A DNA stretch of 8,377 nucleotides from the NCBI GenBank assembly GCA_946618745.1, contig CAMOLN010000027.1, positions 1 to 8,377 of the forward strand. Reading direction: 5' to 3'. Shown here piece after piece: positions 1-6,277 of this stretch (its first letter is position 1; every line of letters starts with the position of its first letter). The translations under genes were made by a program, and so were the position numbers. This DNA comes from an uncultured Alphaproteobacteria bacterium. Its GTDB lineage: Bacteria; Pseudomonadota; Alphaproteobacteria; RF32; CAG-239. The notes beneath the pieces were generated by a model. It worked only from the letters and a program-made list of their open reading frames with translations. It was not told the origin of the DNA and did no database searches.

Positions 1-651
1 AGCAATGAGTTTGATTTACTGCTCAAACTCATGTCTGACCATCAAACTAAACAATTTAATCATCTTAATTTCGCTATCGGCAAAATCCAAGGACAATCAA
101 TAGTTTTGATGCAAAGCGGTATGGGAAAGGTCTGTGCCGCCATTGCCGCTCGTGAAATGATTGAACAATTTCATCCGCAATATATTATCAATACCGGTCT
201 CGCCGGCGGATTGGACACCAAACTCAGCGTTATGGATATAGTTGTGGGCAAAGATGTGGTTTATCACGACGTATGGTGCGGCGAAGGCAACCGATACGGA
301 CAAATTCAAGGACTACCTGCCGTTTATCACGGCGATGACAATTTAGTAAAAAAAGCCGCCTCAATCACCTCTGATGTTAAAATAATTCCCGGACTTATAA
401 CCAGCGGTGATTATTTTGTCAGCTCTTTAGAAGATCTTAATAAAATCAAGCAAAACTTTCCCGATGGTCTGGCGGTTGATATGGAATCCGGCGCTATTGC
501 CCAAACTTGTTATTTATACAACATTCCGTTTTTATCCTTGCGCATTATCAGCGATACACCGGGCATTGACAATCATTATCAACAATATCTTGATTTTTGG
601 AACAAAGCTCCCGAAAAATCCTGCGAAATTATCCGTCAATTAATCAAGTAA
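1..651 (+). CDS. mtnN: 5'-methylthioadenosine/S-adenosylhomocysteine nucleosidase, 5'-partial
   Basis: Cytoplasmic hydrolase of the PNP/UDP phosphorylase family. It cleaves the glycosidic bond of methylthioadenosine and S-adenosylhomocysteine, releasing adenine, in methionine salvage and the activated methyl cycle. The reading frame is open from base 1. An ATG at 31 exists, but the codons before it (S-N-E-F-D-L-L-L-K-L) continue the family N-terminus, and the Glu at 7-9 matches catalytic Glu12 of E. coli MtnN, so about nine residues are missing on the left. Further landmarks are the QSGMGK and INTGLAGG nucleoside/anion-binding loops, AVDMES with the catalytic-region Glu at 484-486, and RIISD with the catalytic Asp at 553-555. 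The YHDVWCG and ISDTPG stretches resemble Bacteroidetes homologues as I recall them more than enterobacterial ones. The stop codon lies inside a hairpin terminator shared with the converging gene. Family assignment is secure; exact substrate preference is inferred. Confidence 0.93.
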   Translation, partial: SNEFDLLLKLMSDHQTKQFNHLNFAIGKIQGQSIVLMQSGMGKVCAAIAAREMIEQFHPQYIINTGLAGGLDTKLSVMDIVVGKDVVYHDVWCGEGNRYGQIQGLPAVYHGDDNLVKKAASITSDVKIIPGLITSGDYFVSSLEDLNKIKQNFPDGLAVDMESGAIAQTCYLYNIPFLSLRIISDTPGIDNHYQQYLDFWNKAPEKSCEIIRQLIK

Positions 652-692
652 AACAAAAGCCTGAAGCATCAAACTTCAGACTTTTGTTTTAC
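648..692. terminator. Bidirectional hairpin terminator between converging genes
   Basis: The 19-base arms 648-666 and 674-692 pair perfectly except for one C/A mismatch (660/680), around a 7-base loop CATCAAA. The outer stem is A-rich on the left and T-rich on the right (AAAACAAAAG / CTTTTGTTTT), so each strand reads a CTGAAG stem followed by a T-rich tract. This is the form of a Rho-independent terminator that works in both directions. It overlaps the stop codon of the nucleosidase (649-651) and the stop plus the last five codons of the minus-strand membrane protein. Confidence 0.85.
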
Positions 693-1053
693 ACCTAATT
701 TGTACTGCACCTATGATCAACCAACCGAAAAGCATTAGTATCACATAGAAACCTGCAAGAACAACCCATCGACTGAAATTCATTGCAACAAGTTGGCTCA
801 TATAACAGGCGCAAGCCACACCTGCTATTAATACACTCAAGATCCAACAAATCACATACTTATTTCCGTTGCATTTGAAGGGAAGGAAGATAACGCCCAA
901 CACCAATTGAATCGCCAATTGCGCCATAAAGACGAAATAGCAAACGACCAACTTTGGAAAAACAGTTGTGAGCCATAACCACAAACCGCTTAAAATAATT
1001 GTAGTAAGCAACAACCCGATTTCCCTTGCATTTTTCTTAAAAAAAGTTTTCAT
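676..1053 (-). CDS. Small four-helix integral membrane protein of unknown function
   Basis: I do not recognise a family. From the ATG at 1053 the protein has 125 residues: a basic N-terminus (MKTFFKKNAR), then four hydrophobic segments at about residues 12-32, 36-58, 65-89 and 95-120, and a short basic tail ending in CKTKV. The topology suggests an inner-membrane protein with both ends in the cytoplasm. Scattered Cys residues form no CxxC motif. A TTG at 1080 would add nine residues, but the promoter at 1090-1117 predicts transcription starting near 1083, leaving almost no leader for it. The ATG at 1053 gives about 30 bases of leader, although no clear Shine-Dalgarno sequence precedes either. 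The gene stands alone with its own near-consensus promoter and ends within the shared terminator. The coding call rests on the consistent hydrophobic pattern and the flanking signals; function is unknown. Confidence 0.72.
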   Translation of the reverse strand: MKTFFKKNAREIGLLLTTIILSGLWLWLTTVFPKLVVCYFVFMAQLAIQLVLGVIFLPFKCNGNKYVICWILSVLIAGVACACYMSQLVAMNFSRWVVLAGFYVILMLFGWLIIGAVQIRCKTKV

Positions 1054-1089
1054 AAATAATATTTTAGTTAATAATATCAAATTAAGCTG

Positions 1090-1117
1090 ATTATAAATTA
1101 TTAGTTTGATTTGTCAA
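1090..1117 (-). promoter_or_regulatory. Sigma-70-type promoter of the small membrane protein
   Basis: On the minus strand the sequence reads TTGACA (1117-1112), 16 bases, then TATAAT (1095-1090). Both boxes are exact consensus and the spacing is close to the optimal 17. The predicted transcription start near 1083 gives about a 30-base leader to the ATG at 1053. The -10 region lies in a 13-base string, CTGATTATAAATT on the plus strand (1087-1099), that recurs at 2226-2238 upstream of the parvulin gene. Confidence 0.75.
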
Positions 1118-1147
1118 GAATATAAATCCCCTAAAAAGTTCTAAGAA

Positions 1148-1218
1148 TAGTGCAGATTTATAGGAAAACCCGAAATTTTAGTGTACATAGAAGTACATGA
1201 ATTTTTTGAGCTGCATTA
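1148..1218. other. Nested dyad in the gene-free stretch (possible structured RNA or repeat)
   Basis: Three stems nest around one centre: TGCAG (1151-1155) with CTGCA (1211-1215), extended outward to 1148/1218 with one G-T pair; AAATT (1173-1177) with AATTT (1200-1204); and TGTAC (1182-1186) with GTACA (1193-1197) around the loop ATAGAA. No gene explains it. It lies between the promoter of the membrane protein and the long palindrome at 1256-1378. It could be part of a dispersed repeat, a small RNA or a transcript 3' end. The stems are short and the outer intervals long, so the fold is a suggestion only. Confidence 0.35.
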
Positions 1219-1255
1219 AATCGCTTTAAACGTGTCGTTATCTCAGTTTTTTATA

Positions 1256-1378
1256 AAAAGCTCGAATAGTGAGGCATATAATAAGAACAACCTTAAAAAG
1301 TACCGGAGCGTACTTTATGCGTACGTGAGGACACTTTTTAAGGTTGTTCTGTATTAGATAACCACTAGACGAGCTTTT
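1256..1378. repeat. Long imperfect palindrome, about 123 bp, abutting the parvulin stop codon
   Basis: The core is a perfect 18-base inverted repeat, AGAACAACCTTAAAAAGT (1284-1301) against 1333-1350. Outside it the arms continue with matching TAATA, TAGTG and AAAAGCTCG blocks separated by small mismatches, so each arm is about 46 bases. Inside the loop a further stem, CGTAC (1309-1313) with GTACG (1321-1325), surrounds TTTATGC. The right end is two bases from the parvulin stop. Read on the minus strand, the palindrome ends in CGAGCTTTTTAT, so it may terminate that transcript. It is much longer than an ordinary terminator and may be a miniature inverted-repeat element or an intergenic palindromic repeat inserted there. 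Target-site duplications were not identified. Confidence 0.7.
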
Positions 1379-1380
1379 AC

Positions 1381-2181
1381 TTAGAGTTCATTGCCAGAAA
1401 CATCATACTTCACAATATTCGCCTTATTCTGCAACCCTTTGATAATATCGCTCATCGACTTTTTAGCCAACATCGCTTTAAGTTGCGGCTCGATTTTCTT
1501 AAAATCTTCCGGCTTGGCATCACGAATATCTTCAACCAAAATGACATGATAACCGAATTGCGTCTTTACCGGTGTTTTGCTGAATTGACCTTTTTTCATT
1601 GAGAACGCGGCATTGGCAAATTCCGGCACCATCATCTCTTTGGTGAAATAGCCTAAATCGGCCGGCTCTTTGGAATATTCCTTGGCTAATTTATCAAATT
1701 GACCGGCATCATTAAGTTTGGCAATAACTTCTTTGGCTTTTGCCTCGCTGTCAACCAAAATGTGTTTGGCTTTCACTTCTTTTTCGCCATGGAAAGTTCC
1801 TTTATAATCTTCATAAAGTTTTTTCACCGCTTTGTCATTAACTGCAGCACGAACTTTTTTATCCAAATACATTTTGCGAGCCAGTTCTTTTTTAGCTTCG
1901 GCTAATTGAGTGGCATATTCCGGCGATTCGGTAATTTTATCTGCTATTGCTGCTTGATAAACCATCTCTCCGTCAACAAAAATATCCAAAGTATTGGTAT
2001 AGAACTCATCAAATGAAGCCTTTGCTTTAACCGCCGGATTCATATTGTAAGCCTCCTTAATATCGGCGACCTTGATTTGTTTACCGTTTACAATCGCGGC
2101 AACACCGTCTTTTCCTGCGGCTTGAGCGTTAAAAGCCGCCAAAGCACCAACCAAAGCCAAAGCTGTCATCATTTTTTTCAT
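1381..2181 (-). CDS. Periplasmic parvulin-type peptidyl-prolyl cis-trans isomerase (PpiC/SurA-like foldase)
   Basis: This is a 266-residue exported foldase that isomerises Xaa-Pro bonds and probably assists folding of secreted or outer-membrane proteins. Residues 1-22 form a signal peptide (MKKMMT, a hydrophobic Ala/Leu core, then AQA-A). Residues 25-130 are a Lys-rich helical chaperone-like domain. The parvulin domain covers about 134-222, with KAKHILV (His140), LGYF, MVPEFANAAF and VKTQFGYHVI (His212) in family order. The loop that usually reads like SxDPGSxxxGGDLG is shortened to SKEPADLG. The ATG at 2181 is preceded by AAGGGAG (2195-2189) with a 7-base gap, which fixes the start; the overlapping ATG at 2188 is out of frame. 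Divergence from secA is an arrangement known in alphaproteobacteria. It lacks the second parvulin domain of SurA and the N-terminal membrane anchor of PpiD. Confidence 0.92.
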   Translation of the reverse strand: MKKMMTALALVGALAAFNAQAAGKDGVAAIVNGKQIKVADIKEAYNMNPAVKAKASFDEFYTNTLDIFVDGEMVYQAAIADKITESPEYATQLAEAKKELARKMYLDKKVRAAVNDKAVKKLYEDYKGTFHGEKEVKAKHILVDSEAKAKEVIAKLNDAGQFDKLAKEYSKEPADLGYFTKEMMVPEFANAAFSMKKGQFSKTPVKTQFGYHVILVEDIRDAKPEDFKKIEPQLKAMLAKKSMSDIIKGLQNKANIVKYDVSGNEL

Positions 2182-2212
2182 TTTTCATCTCCCTTAAAAT
2201 TTTATCTAAGAC

Positions 2213-2242
2213 TTTATACAACAAACTGATTATAAATTCCAA
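2213..2242 (-). promoter_or_regulatory. Candidate promoter of the parvulin gene
   Basis: On the minus strand the sequence reads TTGGAA (2242-2237), 18 bases, then TATAAA (2218-2213). Transcription would start near 2206, about 25 bases before the ATG and just upstream of the AAGGGAG ribosome site. A TATAAT on the same strand (2234-2229), inside the 13-base string shared with the region upstream of the membrane protein, is an alternative -10 but has no good -35 partner. Confidence 0.5.
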
Positions 2243-2279
2243 TACCTTTTTTTTGCTGGTTTATAACTTGGCTCGGCTC

Positions 2280-2308
2280 TTGACTCTGTTGTTTTAAAAC
2301 ACTAGATA
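2280..2308 (+). promoter_or_regulatory. Sigma-70-type promoter of secA
   Basis: TTGACT (2280-2285), 17 bases, then TAGATA (2303-2308) give a good -35/-10 pair at optimal spacing. The predicted start near 2315 leaves a leader of about 38 bases to the chosen secA ATG. No SecM-like leader ORF is present, as expected outside gammaproteobacteria. Confidence 0.6.
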
Positions 2309-2339
2309 TATATCATCTGAAACTTTCGAATATAAAACT

Positions 2340-2345
2340 TAAGGA
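2340..2345 (+). promoter_or_regulatory. Ribosome binding site that decides the secA start
   Basis: TAAGGA at 2340-2345 lies one base before the ATG at 2347, too close to serve it, but seven bases before the in-frame ATG at 2353. The second ATG is therefore the likely start. It also gives the N-terminus [11 protein letters not shown], which fits alphaproteobacterial SecA proteins as known. Confidence 0.75.
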
Positions 2346-2352
2346 TATGAAT

Positions 2353-5085
2353 ATGATAGGCAGCATTGCACGCAAAATTTTCGGCTCAGCCAATGACAGA
2401 TATGTTAAAAGACAATACAAAATCGTTGAAAAAATCAATTCTTTGGAGCCGGAGATTTCTGCGCTTTCCGATGAACAACTTCGCGCCAAAACCGATGAAT
2501 TTAAAAAACGTTTATCTCAAGGTGAAACTTTAGACGAGCTTTTGCCTGAAGCTTTTGCCGTCGTCAGGGAATCCGCCAAACGCACTTTGGGACAACGTCA
2601 CTATGATGTTCAACTTATCGGCGGTATTGTTTTGCACAATGGTCAAATCGCCGAAATGAAAACCGGTGAAGGTAAAACCCTTGTTGCCACCCTCGCCGCC
2701 TATCTCAATGCTTTGGAAGGTAAAGGCGTTCATATCGTTACCGTTAACGACTATTTGGCCAAACGCGATGCCGAATGGATGGGACAAGTCTATCGTTTCT
2801 TAGGACTGACTGTTGACTATATCGTTCATGAAAAAAATGATGAGCAACGTCGCGCTGCTTATAATGCCGATATTCTTTATGCCACCAACAATGAATTAGG
2901 CTTTGATTATCTGCGTGATAATATGAAATTCCGCCTTTCCGATATGGTGCAACGTCCGTTTAATTATGCCATTGTCGATGAGGTTGACTCTATTTTGATT
3001 GATGAAGCCCGCACTCCGTTGATTATCTCCGGTGCCGCCGAAGACAGCTCCGAAAAATATATTTTGGTAAATCGTATCATTCCGCAACTTTCTGATGATG
3101 ACTATGAAAAAGACGAAAAAGCCCGTCAGGTTACTCTCACCGAAAAAGGTATGGTTCACGTTGAGGAACTTCTTAAAAACATTGGTTTGATTAAAGAGGG
3201 CGGACTTTATGATTTGGCAAATGTCAGCTTGGTTCATCACGTAAACCAAGCCTTGCGTGCCCACAAAATGCATATCAAAGATGTTGACTATATCGTCAAA
3301 GACGGTCAGGTTATGATTATCGACGAATTTACCGGTCGTATGATGGAAGGAAGACGTTATTCCGACGGTCTGCACCAAGCTATTGAAGCTAAAGAAGGCG
3401 TAAAAATTCAATCGGAAAATCAAACTCTTGCCTCGATAACCTTCCAAAATTATTTCAGAATTTATCCCAAGCTTTCCGGTATGACCGGCACGGCAATGAC
3501 CGAAGAAGCCGAATTTAACGACATTTATCATCTTGATTGTGTCGAAATTCCCACCAATCGCCCGGTCATTCGCCAAGATATGCATGACGAAATTTATCGC
3601 ACTGCCAATGAAAAATACGATGCCATTATCAAAACCATTATCGAATGTCACAAAAAAGGGCAGCCGGTTTTGGTAGGTACCGCTTCAATCGAAAAATCGG
3701 AATTAGTTGCTGATTTGTTGTCTAAACGTACCGACCTTAAGTTTGAAGTCTTAAATGCTCGCCACCATGAACGTGAAGCCTATATTATTGCTCAAGCCGG
3801 ACGTTCCGGTGCCATCACCGTTGCCACCAATATGGCTGGTCGCGGGACCGATATTCAGCTCGGCGGTAACGTTGATATGCGCTTAAAAGAATCTTTGAAA
3901 GGCGATGAAACCCCTGAACAAATAGAAGCTTTACGCGAAAAAATCAAAAAAGAAGTTGAGGCCGATAAGGAAAAAGTTAAAGCCGCCGGCGGGCTTTATA
4001 TCTTGGGCACCGAACGTCACGAAAGCCGCCGTATTGATAACCAATTACGCGGTCGTTCCGGTCGTCAGGGCGATCCAGGCACTTCCAAATTCTTCTTATC
4101 CTTGGAAGATGATTTGATGCGTATTTTCGGTTCTGAACGTATGGGAGTTATGCTTCAACACCTAGGTTTGCCCGAAGGCGAGCCTTTAGTTCACCCTTGG
4201 ATCAGCAAGGCTTTGGAAAAAGCTCAACAAAAGGTTGAAGAACGCAACTTTGATATTCGCAAAAACTTGCTCAAATACGACGATGTAATGAACGAGCAAC
4301 GCAAAGTAATTTACGCACAACGTCGTGAGTTAATGGAAAGTGATGATGTTTCTGAAGTTTTGACTGATATGTATCACGACCAAATTCGCAATATTGTTTA
4401 TCAGGATATTACTTACGGCTCATCCCCCAAAGATTGGAATTTAGATCTGATTAACCAAGATTTATCCCGCCTCACCGGCTATATCTTTCCTTTACAGGAT
4501 TGGCTCAACAAAACAGACATCGATTCCGAAAAACTGGTAGAATTGATATGCGATGCGGTTGATAAATCTCAACAAGCCAAGAATGCTGATGTTCCTGCCG
4601 ATATTTTACGGATTGTCGAAAAATCCATCCTCTTACAAGAACTTGATACTTTATGGAAAGATCATATCGCAACTCTGGATTATATGCGTTACACTATTGT
4701 ATTGCGTGCCTATGGTCAAAAAGATCCGCTTAATGAATACAAAAAAGAAGCATTTAATATGTTTTCCGCTATGCTGGGACAATTAGGCGAAAAAGTATCT
4801 TTCATATTATTGAGAACGGTTATAAAACAAAATTCCGCCGAAAAGATGGAAAATCAAACTAACCAAAATCAAGCAATGAAAGAAATTCACGAATCTCCGG
4901 TTAATTTATTATCAGGACAACGTGAGGAAAGCACTATGCCTGCTCCCGATAAGCCGACCACTTTCAGCTATGGTAATCAAGCTGTTGATCCTAACGATCC
5001 TAACACTTGGGGCAAAATATCTCGTAATGATCCCTGCCCTTGCGGATCGGGAAAGAAATATAAACATTGTCATGGCAAAATATAG
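2353..5085 (+). CDS. secA: Preprotein translocase ATPase subunit SecA
   Basis: SecA is the peripheral motor ATPase that pushes unfolded preproteins through SecYEG. From the ATG at 2353 it has 910 residues, normal for the family. In order: the N-terminal helix, the Q-motif region with [13 protein letters not shown], Walker A GEGKT (105-109), [14 protein letters not shown], Walker B DEVD (209-212) followed by [15 protein letters not shown], the preprotein cross-linking domain, the LSGMTGTA region, GRGTD (496-500) and motif [13 protein letters not shown] (564-574), then the helical scaffold and wing domains ([13 protein letters not shown]). The C-terminus ends in a zinc site, C895-x-C897-x8-C906-H907, for SecB or lipid binding. 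A variable Asn/Gln/Pro-rich linker precedes it. All key residues are intact. It is divergent from the parvulin gene, and no hairpin terminator is visible before the next gene 57 bases downstream, so co-transcription is possible. Confidence 0.99.
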   Translation: MIGSIARKIFGSANDRYVKRQYKIVEKINSLEPEISALSDEQLRAKTDEFKKRLSQGETLDELLPEAFAVVRESAKRTLGQRHYDVQLIGGIVLHNGQIAEMKTGEGKTLVATLAAYLNALEGKGVHIVTVNDYLAKRDAEWMGQVYRFLGLTVDYIVHEKNDEQRRAAYNADILYATNNELGFDYLRDNMKFRLSDMVQRPFNYAIVDEVDSILIDEARTPLIISGAAEDSSEKYILVNRIIPQLSDDDYEKDEKARQVTLTEKGMVHVEELLKNIGLIKEGGLYDLANVSLVHHVNQALRAHKMHIKDVDYIVKDGQVMIIDEFTGRMMEGRRYSDGLHQAIEAKEGVKIQSENQTLASITFQNYFRIYPKLSGMTGTAMTEEAEFNDIYHLDCVEIPTNRPVIRQDMHDEIYRTANEKYDAIIKTIIECHKKGQPVLVGTASIEKSELVADLLSKRTDLKFEVLNARHHEREAYIIAQAGRSGAITVATNMAGRGTDIQLGGNVDMRLKESLKGDETPEQIEALREKIKKEVEADKEKVKAAGGLYILGTERHESRRIDNQLRGRSGRQGDPGTSKFFLSLEDDLMRIFGSERMGVMLQHLGLPEGEPLVHPWISKALEKAQQKVEERNFDIRKNLLKYDDVMNEQRKVIYAQRRELMESDDVSEVLTDMYHDQIRNIVYQDITYGSSPKDWNLDLINQDLSRLTGYIFPLQDWLNKTDIDSEKLVELICDAVDKSQQAKNADVPADILRIVEKSILLQELDTLWKDHIATLDYMRYTIVLRAYGQKDPLNEYKKEAFNMFSAMLGQLGEKVSFILLRTVIKQNSAEKMENQTNQNQAMKEIHESPVNLLSGQREESTMPAPDKPTTFSYGNQAVDPNDPNTWGKISRNDPCPCGSGKKYKHCHGKI

Positions 5086-5142
5086 CTTGTTTATATAAAA
5101 TTAACTCTTGCTCAATTATAATTCTCTTTAAGGAGATTTTTA

Positions 5143-6276
5143 ATGCAGCGATTTTATGTGCTTACTTTTCTAGGTCTTTTTACTATCGGACAAGCTTGCG
5201 CTCAAGATACCGTTCCTTCTTTGATTGATGATGAACAACCAACTTCTGCATCCGTAAAAACGGAAGAAGTTTCTAAAGATACTGCAGATAATACAAAAGA
5301 AACTATCTCCCCTGTTGAAGAGAAAAAAGAAGAAAGCGCATTATTCAACTTTTTAGGTATAAAAATTCCTGATTTTATACCTAAATCAATTAAGAAATCT
5401 CCTCCTAAAATAGAAGGTAATGAAAATTCATTGCAAGTTCTGACGCAAAAAGCTGAAAACGGGGATCTTCAAGCCCAACTGAAACTGGGATATGCCTACC
5501 TTTATGGTTCTGATAAACTTCCCAGTGATTATGAAAAAGCCTTTCATTTTTACCAATTGGCAGCCAATCAAAACGACATAACCGGACTAAATAATCTCGG
5601 TACTCTTTATTACAACGGATTAGGCATTTCTCGTAACATCTCCAAAGCTATCGAATTATTCACCAAATCAGCTAAACTCGGCAACAACGAAGCTGCCACC
5701 AACCTAGCATTTATATATATAAGCGGTAATGATACTGAAAAAAATATTCCTTTGGGAATTAAATATTTTCAACAAGCAGCAACCGATAATATCTTAGCTA
5801 AATATATGATAGGTTATGCTCACTATCAAGGAGTTCATCTGCCTCTCGATTATATAAAAGCAGCCCCCATGATTAAATCGGCTGCTGATGCAGGTTTTGA
5901 CGAAGCCCAGATATTATTGGCAAACATATATATTAAAGGACAAGGTTATCCTCAAAATTATGCTAATGCCGTTAAGTATCTCAGTTATGCAGTATCTCAG
6001 GGAAATATTCAGGCGATGTTGCAACTCGCCGACATATATTCCGGAGTAATCAAATATCCGACTAATATTATTTCAGCCCACGTTCTCTACAACTTAGCAT
6101 ACGTTCGCGGTATCAAAGAAGCACAAACAAGAATAGAAGAATTACAGACTCATATGAGTATAGAACAAATCATGCAAGCTCAACAAGAAGCTTCCCAATA
6201 TCAAGAAAAGCCTTCTCAATTAACCAACTATATTCACCAAACTTTTGGTAATAATGTCCACTCGTTATTGAAATAA
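5143..6276 (+). CDS. Secreted Sel1-like tetratricopeptide repeat protein
   Basis: This is a 377-residue exported repeat protein. Residues 1-20 form a signal peptide with probable signal peptidase I cleavage at ACA-QD. The Cys at 19 lacks a proper lipobox. Residues 21-95 are a low-complexity acidic and Ser/Thr/Lys-rich segment, probably disordered. About six Sel1 repeats follow at roughly 110-143, 146-180, 182-217, 218-252, 254-288 and 290-325, with the pattern A-x2-LG-x-LYxxGxG and DYxKAxxxxxxAAxxG (for example NNLGTLYYNGLGISRN). The Gln/Glu-rich C-terminal region (MSIEQIMQAQQEA) is common at the end of such proteins. Sel1 arrays are protein-interaction scaffolds, so a specific function cannot be given. 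AAGGAG at 5130-5135, seven bases before the ATG, fixes the start. It may be transcribed with secA; only a lone TATAAT (5117-5122) hints at a separate promoter. Confidence 0.9.
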   Translation: MQRFYVLTFLGLFTIGQACAQDTVPSLIDDEQPTSASVKTEEVSKDTADNTKETISPVEEKKEESALFNFLGIKIPDFIPKSIKKSPPKIEGNENSLQVLTQKAENGDLQAQLKLGYAYLYGSDKLPSDYEKAFHFYQLAANQNDITGLNNLGTLYYNGLGISRNISKAIELFTKSAKLGNNEAATNLAFIYISGNDTEKNIPLGIKYFQQAATDNILAKYMIGYAHYQGVHLPLDYIKAAPMIKSAADAGFDEAQILLANIYIKGQGYPQNYANAVKYLSYAVSQGNIQAMLQLADIYSGVIKYPTNIISAHVLYNLAYVRGIKEAQTRIEELQTHMSIEQIMQAQQEASQYQEKPSQLTNYIHQTFGNNVHSLLK

Positions 6277-6277
6277 A

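Noticed and set aside
1181..1219. GTG-initiated 12-codon mini-ORF in the gene-free block
   Set aside because: It is very short, lacks a ribosome site and coincides with the dyad at 1182-1197, so the repeated GTACAT is better explained by the inverted repeat.
1277..1282. TATAAT on the plus strand as a promoter for a small RNA
   Set aside because: No -35 or extended -10 lies at a usable distance, and the hexamer is part of the palindrome arm.
2896..3651. Long minus-strand open frame (251 codons) inside secA
   Set aside because: It is antisense to the conserved core of SecA. Its Phe/Asn/Ile-rich product looks like the complement of Lys/Asp/Gly codons, and no ribosome site or family motif supports it.
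5194..5205. Lipoprotein signal (GQAC) in the Sel1 protein
   Set aside because: The residues before Cys19 do not fit the L-[AS]-[GA]-C lipobox, and an ordinary ACA-QD cleavage site fits better.
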